From: Crocinitomicaceae bacterium
GTDB lineage: Bacteria; Bacteroidota; Bacteroidia; Flavobacteriales_D; Crocinitomicaceae
Direction of reading: 5' to 3'
Assembly: GCA_002696025.1 (NCBI GenBank)
Contig: NZQU01000064.1
Location: forward strand, 1-11,351
DNA: 11,351 bases
Below, piece after piece: positions 1 through 6,222 of the stretch. A program made the translations under genes and the position numbers. The notes below the pieces were generated by a model. That model was not told the DNA's origin. It worked only from the letters and a program-made list of their open reading frames with translations, and ran no database searches. Position 1 is the first letter of the stretch. Every line of letters begins with the position of its first letter.

Positions 1-1424
1 ATGCATTAATGAATTTTGATCAAGCCAAACAATCTTATCTTAAAATCAATCCCATACCAGAAGATTTAGAAAAGGAATATCATGTTTCATTAAAAATTGC
101 AGCTTGTAACCTTATTAAACAAAAACCTAATCAAGACTATTTAAAGTTTGAAGAACTTAAATCAAATACAAGTAAAGCTGATATAAATGGTCCTTTTATT
201 AAAAACAATAAAATAATTTATCAAGAAAAAGGAAAGGATAGCATTGGGAATTTAGTGACTGTTAGTCAGCTAGATAGTGCTGAGTTATTTCTGCTAAGAC
301 CTCATTTTTATAATGATGCTGCTGAATTAATACCAATTGAGTTTATAGATTCTCTTTCTGATTTTAATTCAGAAAATATAAGTGTTAATTCAATTGCTTT
401 TTCTCCATTAAATAAAATGGTATACGTATCCTTTAGCAATCCATTAAAAGATAAAGCTTTTGATAAGCTATCAAGAATTTATGAAGGTGTTTTTAATGAA
501 AATTATTCTACAATCACACTTTTAAAACCATGGAAATATTCAGGTTTTGAAGATAGTTCAAGTTGTGCTCATATTTCCATTAGTGAAAATGGTCGGTTCT
601 TTCTTTTTTCAAAAATTGGAGACTCAACAGTCGGTTCAGATATTTTCATGTCTATTTTTAATGAAAATGATAGTAGCAATTGGAGTAATCCTGTTTCTTT
701 AGATGTAATTAATTCCCCTTTTAACGATATGTATCCTATGTTTTGTGGCGATTCTTTGATAACATTTTCTTGTAATAATCCTTTTGGATATGGTGGTTTG
801 GATATTTATTCATCTAAATTTAATCAAGGTAATCCAGAAAATCCTGTTCATCTCAATTATCCTTTTAACAGCTTCAAAGATGATTTTAACTATAACTACC
901 TTTCAATAGATTCAGTATTGTTATCATCGAATAGAAAGGGTACAGGAGATGATGATGTTTATTTATTTGTTTATCCTCAAAGGAACACCGAAGATTCAGT
1001 TTTTGCTTTAAAAAATAAAATGAATTTAGATAGTATTCAAGATAAAATAAAGGAAATTGATCCTAATACCGATCTTGTCAAAAAATGGTCCAATAAGAAT
1101 GTTTATTTCGATTTTGATAGCGATAAACTAGATGAATCTAAACTTGAGTTTTTAGATTTAATTGAATACATAAAAAGTAATCCTAAAAGTAAAGTTTTAC
1201 TTGAGGGGCATACTGACTCTAGAGGTCCAGATTCTTATAATTACAATTTAGGATTAAGAAGAGCGAACAGTGTGAAGTCATATTTAATAAAGCAAACAAT
1301 TTTAGACAATCAAATTCAGATTGTCTCCAAAGGTGAAAAGAACCCTCCTGTTTCGTGTCTTAAAAAATGTTCAAAAAATGATCATGCAAAAAACAGAGTG
1401 GTTTTTATACGATTGATCCCTTGA
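1..1424 (+). CDS. OmpA-family envelope protein with PD40-type propeller (5' partial)
   Basis: The frame is open to the left edge (Ala-Leu codons precede the first ATG at 9), so the true start and signal peptide probably lie upstream. Numbering from that ATG, residues 1-50 look like the end of a helical TPR-type region. Residues about 60-325 carry PD40/WD40-like propeller blades, with typical ends GSDIFMS (about 208), GYGGLDIYSS (about 260-270) and DDDVYLF (about 314). A short, probably helical linker leads to a C-terminal OmpA domain (364-471) that starts VYFDFDSDKL. GHTDSRG (400-406) supplies Asp403, and LRRANSVKSYL supplies Arg418; these sit 15 residues apart, like the pair that binds diaminopimelate in E. 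coli OmpA. The role is therefore probably to anchor an outer-membrane or periplasmic assembly to peptidoglycan. The layout resembles PorE-like TPR-propeller-OmpA proteins, but no carboxypeptidase-regulatory-like domain separates propeller and OmpA domain. The partner is unknown. The family call is firm and the specific role is not. Confidence 0.9.
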   Translation, partial: ALMNFDQAKQSYLKINPIPEDLEKEYHVSLKIAACNLIKQKPNQDYLKFEELKSNTSKADINGPFIKNNKIIYQEKGKDSIGNLVTVSQLDSAELFLLRPHFYNDAAELIPIEFIDSLSDFNSENISVNSIAFSPLNKMVYVSFSNPLKDKAFDKLSRIYEGVFNENYSTITLLKPWKYSGFEDSSSCAHISISENGRFFLFSKIGDSTVGSDIFMSIFNENDSSNWSNPVSLDVINSPFNDMYPMFCGDSLITFSCNNPFGYGGLDIYSSKFNQGNPENPVHLNYPFNSFKDDFNYNYLSIDSVLLSSNRKGTGDDDVYLFVYPQRNTEDSVFALKNKMNLDSIQDKIKEIDPNTDLVKKWSNKNVYFDFDSDKLDESKLEFLDLIEYIKSNPKSKVLLEGHTDSRGPDSYNYNLGLRRANSVKSYLIKQTILDNQIQIVSKGEKNPPVSCLKKCSKNDHAKNRVVFIRLIP

Positions 1425-2066
1425 TTATTGTTCTGTAACCTTATATCCTTCAGGTATTTCAAAAGAAAAGATGCGCTCTTTATCTTCAAGTTTGAACGAA
1501 TGGTTTGAAGCCTGATATTCCATAAATACACCTTTGTCTACAGTACTAAATGCAAGCGGGAAGCCAGGTATATTTGGGTTTATAAATGCTGTATTGTAAA
1601 GTTTTATGTCAAAATCATTGGTATACCAGTATGTTAGTTTTTGTGGGTTTTGCCTATTACTTAATATCGCTTTTTTACATTTAAAGCCTAAAATCATTTT
1701 CTCCTCATCAATTAGTTCAACAATAATTGAGGTATCAACGGTTGAGATATTTGGATCAATTTTAGATTTTATGGCATGGTTGCCCATCATACTTTTACTA
1801 AGTGTTAACGACTTATTTGTTTTGTGATCTAAGATGATAGAGGAAGTAAAAAGCATTCCCATTTTAAAAATGACTTTTGTATAGTTATTTTGATCAAAAA
1901 ATATAGTCATTTTACTATTTCTCAACATACTGACCGATCGCTTTGTTTCAAGACTTGTATCAATTGCTGTAACATCAATGTTATATTGAAAAAAACCTTC
2001 ATTTATTTGTGCCTTTGCAGAAACAGCAAAAAGGGCAATAAATAAAATTAAATAATAACCTTTCAT
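1425..2066 (-). CDS. Exported GLPGLI/DUF4412-like protein
   Basis: This 213-residue protein has a clear signal peptide (residues 1-19, cleavage AKA|Q20). The mature part reads as a small beta-rich secreted protein of the GLPGLI/DUF4412 type common in Bacteroidota. Supporting pieces are ILGFKCKKA (125-133) followed by YWYTNDFD (146-153), the usual order of 'Ilgy-C-kkA' and 'WYT-d' in these families. IPGFPLAF (166-173) stands where the name-giving GLPGLI segment normally lies, so the motif is degenerate. The function of the family is unknown; a periplasmic or outer-membrane-associated location is inferred from the leader alone. The ATG at 2066 starts a Met-Lys leader and is the natural start. 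The gene is convergent with the OmpA gene, with abutting stop codons, and divergent from the haloperoxidase operon, so it is probably transcribed alone. The exact family assignment is tentative. Confidence 0.75.
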   Translation of the reverse strand: MKGYYLILFIALFAVSAKAQINEGFFQYNIDVTAIDTSLETKRSVSMLRNSKMTIFFDQNNYTKVIFKMGMLFTSSIILDHKTNKSLTLSKSMMGNHAIKSKIDPNISTVDTSIIVELIDEEKMILGFKCKKAILSNRQNPQKLTYWYTNDFDIKLYNTAFINPNIPGFPLAFSTVDKGVFMEYQASNHSFKLEDKERIFSFEIPEGYKVTEQ

Positions 2067-2088
2067 GAAATATGATTTATATATTTCA
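2066..2088. repeat. 8-bp inverted repeat between promoter and start codon
   Basis: TGAAATAT (2066-2073) and ATATTTCA (2081-2088) are perfect inverted repeats with a 7-nt spacer. The dyad runs from the first base of the minus-strand start codon to the end of the candidate -7 element. It could be an operator, but in such AT-rich sequence an 8-bp match can arise by chance. Confidence 0.3.
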
Positions 2089-2094
2089 AATATA
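2087..2094 (-). promoter_or_regulatory. Candidate Bacteroidota -7 promoter element
   Basis: Read on the minus strand, this is TATATTTG, an exact match to the TAnnTTTG -7 element of Bacteroidota sigma-ABfr promoters, 20 nt before the start codon of the GLPGLI-like gene. No convincing TTTG -33 element lies at the usual distance upstream. Transcription would start very close to the gene, leaving a leader of roughly 15 nt. Confidence 0.4.
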
Positions 2095-2155
2095 CGGACT
2101 ATTGAACGGAAATTTTGATTCTTAATCCCATTATTGTTTATTTTTACTCTAAATA

Positions 2156-3553
2156 ATGTTCCATTTGATGAAGAGTTTTTTTTCTTTGATTTTTGTTTTT
2201 AATTTCTTTTTTATTGTTTTTTCTCAATCAAATAAAACAGAAGTTTTTGCTATTAGAGAGAGTGGTTTAGATGCTGATAGTTTGGCTTTAAATATTCATC
2301 ATTTGTGGTTAAAACAAGCGGGTAATTTGACTAAAAATACTGTTGGATTTACAGCACCTGTATCTGCAAGAGCATATGCTTATATAACACTAGCAATGTT
2401 TGAAAGTAATGTTTTCGATGATTCTAAAAATGAATCTCTATCCAATCAATTAAATGCTTTTAAACGAACTATTTGGTTAAATCCCTTAAAATCATCTCAG
2501 TCTATAGATAAGGTCATTATTGCCAATAGAACCTTGTATAAGATGATTTCTTACTTATATAGGGCTATGCCTAGTTCCAATCAATTAGAAATTGAATCTA
2601 TGTATGATAGTATTAATAATGAGTGTATTTCAATAGCTAATTACCAGTCGTCTTATAATTTACCTATGATACTTCCTATTGATAAATTGCTATCATTTTC
2701 TGACCATCTTGCTGATGAGATTATTGCTTATTCTAAATTAGACGGTGCAGACACCTCTTTTAGAAATAATTATCCAGTTTCATTTGATCCACCTAAATGT
2801 ATTGAATGTTGGACCAAAACAACACCAGGTTATTTAAGATCTTTATTACCTTATTGGGGTATGAACAGGCAGTTTTTAAAAAACAGCCATCTAAGTTCTG
2901 ATGGTTGCGAATTGTTTGAGTTTTCTTCTGATTCAACATCAAATCTTTATAAGGATGCTTTAGGCGTTTATGAGAATTCAAAAAGTTCTGATAAATCTTT
3001 TGAAATTATTGCAGAATATTGGGATGACTCACCAGGATATTCGGGAACTCCTGCAGGACATTTTTTTTCGATTGCCATCCAACTTGTTAATAATCATGAT
3101 TTAAAACTTAAAGATGCTCTTGAGTTTTACTTATTACTGGGCATTTCAATGAATGAAGCAAATATCATTTGCTGGAGATTAAAATATAAATACAATTTTA
3201 TTCGTCCTATAAGTTATATACATAGATATATAGACCCTTATTTTAATACCCGAATCAACACACCGCCATTTCCAGAGTTTCCATCTGGTCATTCTTATCA
3301 AGCAGGTTCGGCTGTTGCAGTATTTAAGTATGTTTTTGGAGATGATCTAGATATTATTGATGATACTCATTCTTCGCGTTCTGATATTGATGGTGAATCA
3401 AGAAAGTTTGAAGGTTTTGACGAAATGGGAGAGGAGGCTTCTATTTCAAGGTATTATGGAGGTATACACTTTAAAAAAACACTTGATTTAAGTCTGTTTT
3501 ATGGAAAAGAAATGGGTAAATATGTGATCAATCAATTAAAATTTGAAAAATGA
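2156..3553 (+). CDS. Vanadium-dependent haloperoxidase-like PAP2 superfamily protein, exported
   Basis: This 465-residue protein belongs to the vanadium haloperoxidase / PAP2 acid phosphatase superfamily. All three PAP2 motifs are present: K343-x6-R350-P, PSGH (376-379) and S431-R432-x5-H438. They supply the full set of vanadate/phosphate ligands (Lys, Arg, Ser-Gly-His, Arg, His). A TPAGHFF segment ahead of motif 1 is typical of bacterial haloperoxidase-like members. Trp340, three residues before the motif-1 Lys, and Phe372, five before the motif-2 Ser, line up with Trp350 and Phe397 of Curvularia chloroperoxidase. Known relatives oxidise halides with peroxide or hydrolyse phosphate esters; sequence alone does not decide between them. 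The leader ends VFS|QS, and there is no T9SS tail, so it is probably periplasmic. The ATG at 2156 follows an A/T-rich stretch; an in-frame ATG at 2168 would give a more classical Met-Lys leader. The stop overlaps the next start as ATGA, the first link of a three-gene operon. Confidence 0.9.
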   Translation: MFHLMKSFFSLIFVFNFFFIVFSQSNKTEVFAIRESGLDADSLALNIHHLWLKQAGNLTKNTVGFTAPVSARAYAYITLAMFESNVFDDSKNESLSNQLNAFKRTIWLNPLKSSQSIDKVIIANRTLYKMISYLYRAMPSSNQLEIESMYDSINNECISIANYQSSYNLPMILPIDKLLSFSDHLADEIIAYSKLDGADTSFRNNYPVSFDPPKCIECWTKTTPGYLRSLLPYWGMNRQFLKNSHLSSDGCELFEFSSDSTSNLYKDALGVYENSKSSDKSFEIIAEYWDDSPGYSGTPAGHFFSIAIQLVNNHDLKLKDALEFYLLLGISMNEANIICWRLKYKYNFIRPISYIHRYIDPYFNTRINTPPFPEFPSGHSYQAGSAVAVFKYVFGDDLDIIDDTHSSRSDIDGESRKFEGFDEMGEEASISRYYGGIHFKKTLDLSLFYGKEMGKYVINQLKFEK

Positions 3554-5187
3554 AATTGAATTTTTTCTTTTTACTTGTTTCGGTCTTTATCATAAATGCT
3601 TATTATTCTCAAAATAAGTTGTTTAAAGAGGTTTCAGATAGTATCGGAATTGATTACATCTATCCTGGAAATGATTTTCAAATGGCTGGTGGTGGCTTAA
3701 TGGTTATTGATGTAAATAATGATGGGTGGGAAGATTTTTTCCAGTCTGGAGGTGTTTTTGATTCTAAATTATGGATCAATGACCATGGGAAATTTTTTGA
3801 TGGCACAAAGCTATATGGTTTAGAATCCTTAAAAGGCTATTTTATTCAAGGTGCATTTTGTGCAGATTATAATAATGATGGGTATCAAGATTTTGTAATT
3901 GCAAATTATGGAATAGGAATAGGTCAGGGAGATAAAAACTACCCGGTCATCTTAAAAAATATAAAAGGTAAAAAATTTAAATTGATATCCTTAGAAGGAG
4001 TTGTAGAAAAAGGAAATTATTCATCTGCTTGTTGGGGTGATGTAAATATGGATGGCTATTCAGATTTATATTTATGTAATTATGTTTCTGCTATGGGAGG
4101 CATTATGGATAGTGTAGGAACAGAGATTGGATATGATCCTATATGTTTTGAAAACAAATTACTTATTAATCAAAAAGGAAAGACATTTATTGAATCTAGC
4201 AAAGATTATAGTGTTAACGATATAGGATGTGGACTTGCAGCTGGTTTTTCAGATGTTGATAATGATGGTGATCAAGACTTGCTTTTATTAAATGATTTTG
4301 GAGAATGGACACTTAAAGGAAATGTATATTATAGAAACAATTTTCCTGAATCTTCTTTTTCTGATGTTACTTTAGAAAAAGGATTTTCTAAAAAAATGTA
4401 TGGTATGGGTATAGGGAAGGGGGACTATGATCAGGACGGAGATTTAGATTATTATATCACAAATATTGGAAGGAATTATTTATATAAAAACGATAAGGGA
4501 TATTTAATAGATGTTGCACAAAAAAAAGACATTGATTTAACTTATGTTTATGAAAAGTTCTTAGGAACAAGCTGGAGTGGTTTGTTTTTCGATTATGAAT
4601 TCGATGGTGATCTTGATTTATATATATCCAAAGGAAATGTAGCAACTTTAGTTCCGGAAACATCAATAAAGGACCCAAATGTTTTATTAATCAATGAAAA
4701 TGGTTCTTTTATTGATTATTCTAAAGTTTCAGGTGTAGATGATATCCTATCACATAGAGGAAGTGTTATATTTGATTATGATCATGATGGTGATTTGGAT
4801 GTGTTTTCTTCTGTGGTGAAGTTAACATGGAGTGCATATGAAGGTGAAGATCAAAAATTAAAAGTTTATCAAAATCTAAGTAATACCAATAATTTTATTG
4901 GTATTAAAATGATTGGATCTAAAGGAATCAATAGAGATTGTTTTTCATGTAGAGCTTTATTTGATCATAATAACAAAATCATGTTAAAAGAAGTTGATGG
5001 TGGAAGTGGTCAAGCATCTCAATCATCCAGAATTTTATATTTTGGATTGGGTGCATCAAAAAAATTAAATAAGCTCACAACCATATGGCCTAATGGTATA
5101 AAAAATGTATACAAAGACTTGGAAGGAGGATTTATATATGAAGTAAGGCCCAATGGTAAAATTAAAAAAAGACAGTATGAAAGGTAA
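3550..5187 (+). CDS. CRTAC1-like VCBS/FG-GAP propeller protein with ASPIC/UnbV domain
   Basis: This is a 545-residue exported protein with a signal peptide cleaved near YYS|Q21. Seven Ca-binding loops of the DxDxDGxxD type recur at residues 54, 106, 164, 235, 292, 348 and 409, spaced about 52-71 apart, as expected for a seven-bladed FG-GAP/VCBS beta-propeller. The sixth loop has Glu at the third position (DYEFDGDLD). Residues 448-536 form an ASPIC/UnbV domain: NFIGIKMIGSKG, then SGQASQSSRILYFGLGA and TIWPNG. Where the usual motif reads N-R-x-A-x-G-A-R, this protein has NRDCFSCR, placing Cys464 and Cys467 in a CxxC. The molecular role of these proteins is unclear; binding of protein, glycan or lipid is an inference from the fold. 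The start overlaps the haloperoxidase stop by 4 bp (ATGA), so the two are probably made in a coupled manner. No T9SS sorting domain follows UnbV, so the periplasm is the likely location. Confidence 0.92.
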   Translation: MKLNFFFLLVSVFIINAYYSQNKLFKEVSDSIGIDYIYPGNDFQMAGGGLMVIDVNNDGWEDFFQSGGVFDSKLWINDHGKFFDGTKLYGLESLKGYFIQGAFCADYNNDGYQDFVIANYGIGIGQGDKNYPVILKNIKGKKFKLISLEGVVEKGNYSSACWGDVNMDGYSDLYLCNYVSAMGGIMDSVGTEIGYDPICFENKLLINQKGKTFIESSKDYSVNDIGCGLAAGFSDVDNDGDQDLLLLNDFGEWTLKGNVYYRNNFPESSFSDVTLEKGFSKKMYGMGIGKGDYDQDGDLDYYITNIGRNYLYKNDKGYLIDVAQKKDIDLTYVYEKFLGTSWSGLFFDYEFDGDLDLYISKGNVATLVPETSIKDPNVLLINENGSFIDYSKVSGVDDILSHRGSVIFDYDHDGDLDVFSSVVKLTWSAYEGEDQKLKVYQNLSNTNNFIGIKMIGSKGINRDCFSCRALFDHNNKIMLKEVDGGSGQASQSSRILYFGLGASKKLNKLTTIWPNGIKNVYKDLEGGFIYEVRPNGKIKKRQYER

Positions 5188-6190
5188 AAATCAAATTCAA
5201 ACTCTAGCTAAATTATTATTTATCAATATTGCCTTTTTGTTTTGCCTAATTTTTACTGTAAGTTCTCAAGATATTGCAGCAAAATATGATAAAGAAATTG
5301 CCATTAAAATTGATAAAGGAACTCTGTATGGATCACTTCTTGTTCCAAAATCAAGAAAAAAAATGCCAGTAGTTTTATTAATACCTGGTTCTGGACCAAC
5401 AGATCGCAATTGCAACAATTATATGGGTTTGTCTACAAATTCGTTTATTTATTTGTCAGAGGCATTATTTAAAAAAGGAATTGCAAGCCTTAGGGTTGAC
5501 AAAAGAATTAGTGGTAAAAGTTATGGGACTTTCAAAAGTAATATCAAGGATATAAAATTTAATGATTTTATTTCTGATGCCAAATTATGGATAGATACCT
5601 TAAAAAATGACAATCGTTTTTCTAAACTTATTGTAGCTGGTCATAGCCAAGGCTCCCTTGTTGGCTTAGTCTCTTCAAGAGAAAAAAACATAGATAAATT
5701 TATTTCAATATCAGGTGCTGGGAGAACTATTGATCAAATTTTGTTAGATCAATTTAATGTTTCATTTCCTGAGTATGCAGATAGTACAAAAATGTTTTTA
5801 GATTCACTTAAACATGGCGTTTACATGAAAAATGCTCCTTTATTTTTGAAACAGTCTTTTGCTCCATATCTTTTGCCATTCATGAAACAATGGATTTCTT
5901 ATGATCCATCGTCTATTATTGGTGAGTTAAAATGTCCAGTTTTAATAGTTAATGGAGATAATGATATTCAAGTCCCTGTTACTGAGGCTATGTTGCTTCA
6001 ATCCATTAATAAAAAGAGCAAATTATTGATTGTCCCTGAAATGAATCACATATTAAAAAATGCACCGAGAGATCGTGTGAAAAATATGCAGACTTATTAT
6101 CTAACCGATATCCCTTTAAATAAAGAATTTGTTAAAAAGACAATTAAGTTTATTAAAAAAAATAGTTTGGTACAAATAAAAAAGCCCTAA
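5177..6190 (+). CDS. Exported alpha/beta hydrolase (serine hydrolase)
   Basis: This is an alpha/beta-hydrolase-fold enzyme of 337 residues from the chosen start. It has an oxyanion-type PGSGPTDRN segment (70-78), the nucleophile elbow GHSQG with Ser157, a NGDNDIQVP segment with likely acid Asp263, and MNH with His291. The catalytic triad is thus complete. Its type resembles exported dienelactone-hydrolase/esterase-like enzymes; substrate and bond cleaved (ester, lactone, thioester or C-C) cannot be read from sequence. An in-frame ATG at 5153 would overlap the UnbV gene by 35 bp. The ATG at 5177 is preferred because it gives a Met-Lys leader cleaved at VSS|Q31 and follows an A-rich tract; it overlaps the upstream gene by 11 bp. 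It is the last gene of the haloperoxidase operon, and its last two codons and stop lie inside the left arm of the terminator hairpin. Confidence 0.9.
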   Translation: MKGKNQIQTLAKLLFINIAFLFCLIFTVSSQDIAAKYDKEIAIKIDKGTLYGSLLVPKSRKKMPVVLLIPGSGPTDRNCNNYMGLSTNSFIYLSEALFKKGIASLRVDKRISGKSYGTFKSNIKDIKFNDFISDAKLWIDTLKNDNRFSKLIVAGHSQGSLVGLVSSREKNIDKFISISGAGRTIDQILLDQFNVSFPEYADSTKMFLDSLKHGVYMKNAPLFLKQSFAPYLLPFMKQWISYDPSSIIGELKCPVLIVNGDNDIQVPVTEAMLLQSINKKSKLLIVPEMNHILKNAPRDRVKNMQTYYLTDIPLNKEFVKKTIKFIKKNSLVQIKKP

Positions 6191-6202
6191 TTAAAGGGCT
6201 TT
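6181..6202. terminator. Bidirectional intrinsic terminator between convergent genes
   Basis: AAAGCCCT (6181-6188) and AGGGCTTT (6195-6202) form a perfect 8-bp stem with a 6-nt loop. On the minus strand the stem ends in a run of six T (then A and TTT), which makes a good rho-independent terminator for the T9SS cargo gene. On the + strand only the stem's three T follow, so termination of the haloperoxidase operon here is likely weaker. The left arm contains the end of the hydrolase gene. Confidence 0.8.
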
Positions 6203-6222
6203 AAATGATTTGAGTTCATTCT

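Noticed and set aside
1388..1406. Weak hairpin AAAAAC/GTTTTT near the end of the OmpA gene, possible terminator for the opposite gene
   Set aside because: The stem is 6 bp with one G-C pair, too weak to call in this base composition.
1606..1827. Open frame of 73 codons on the + strand
   Set aside because: It lies wholly antisense inside the GLPGLI-like gene and shows only hydrophobic low-complexity translation.
2113..2139. TTTG followed by TATTGTTT upstream of the haloperoxidase gene as a promoter
   Set aside because: The second box does not match TAnnTTTG and the spacing of 15 nt is short.
2793..2981. Open frame of 62 codons on the - strand
   Set aside because: It is antisense to the haloperoxidase-like gene, which has conserved motifs, and has no recognisable domain.
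4457..4678. Open frame of 73 codons on the - strand
   Set aside because: It is antisense to the UnbV gene, covering two of its conserved blades; no leader or domain.
5153..5176. Earlier in-frame start for the hydrolase
   Set aside because: It would add a Lys-rich stretch before the signal peptide and a 35-bp overlap; the ATG at 5177 fits the leader and follows an A-rich tract.
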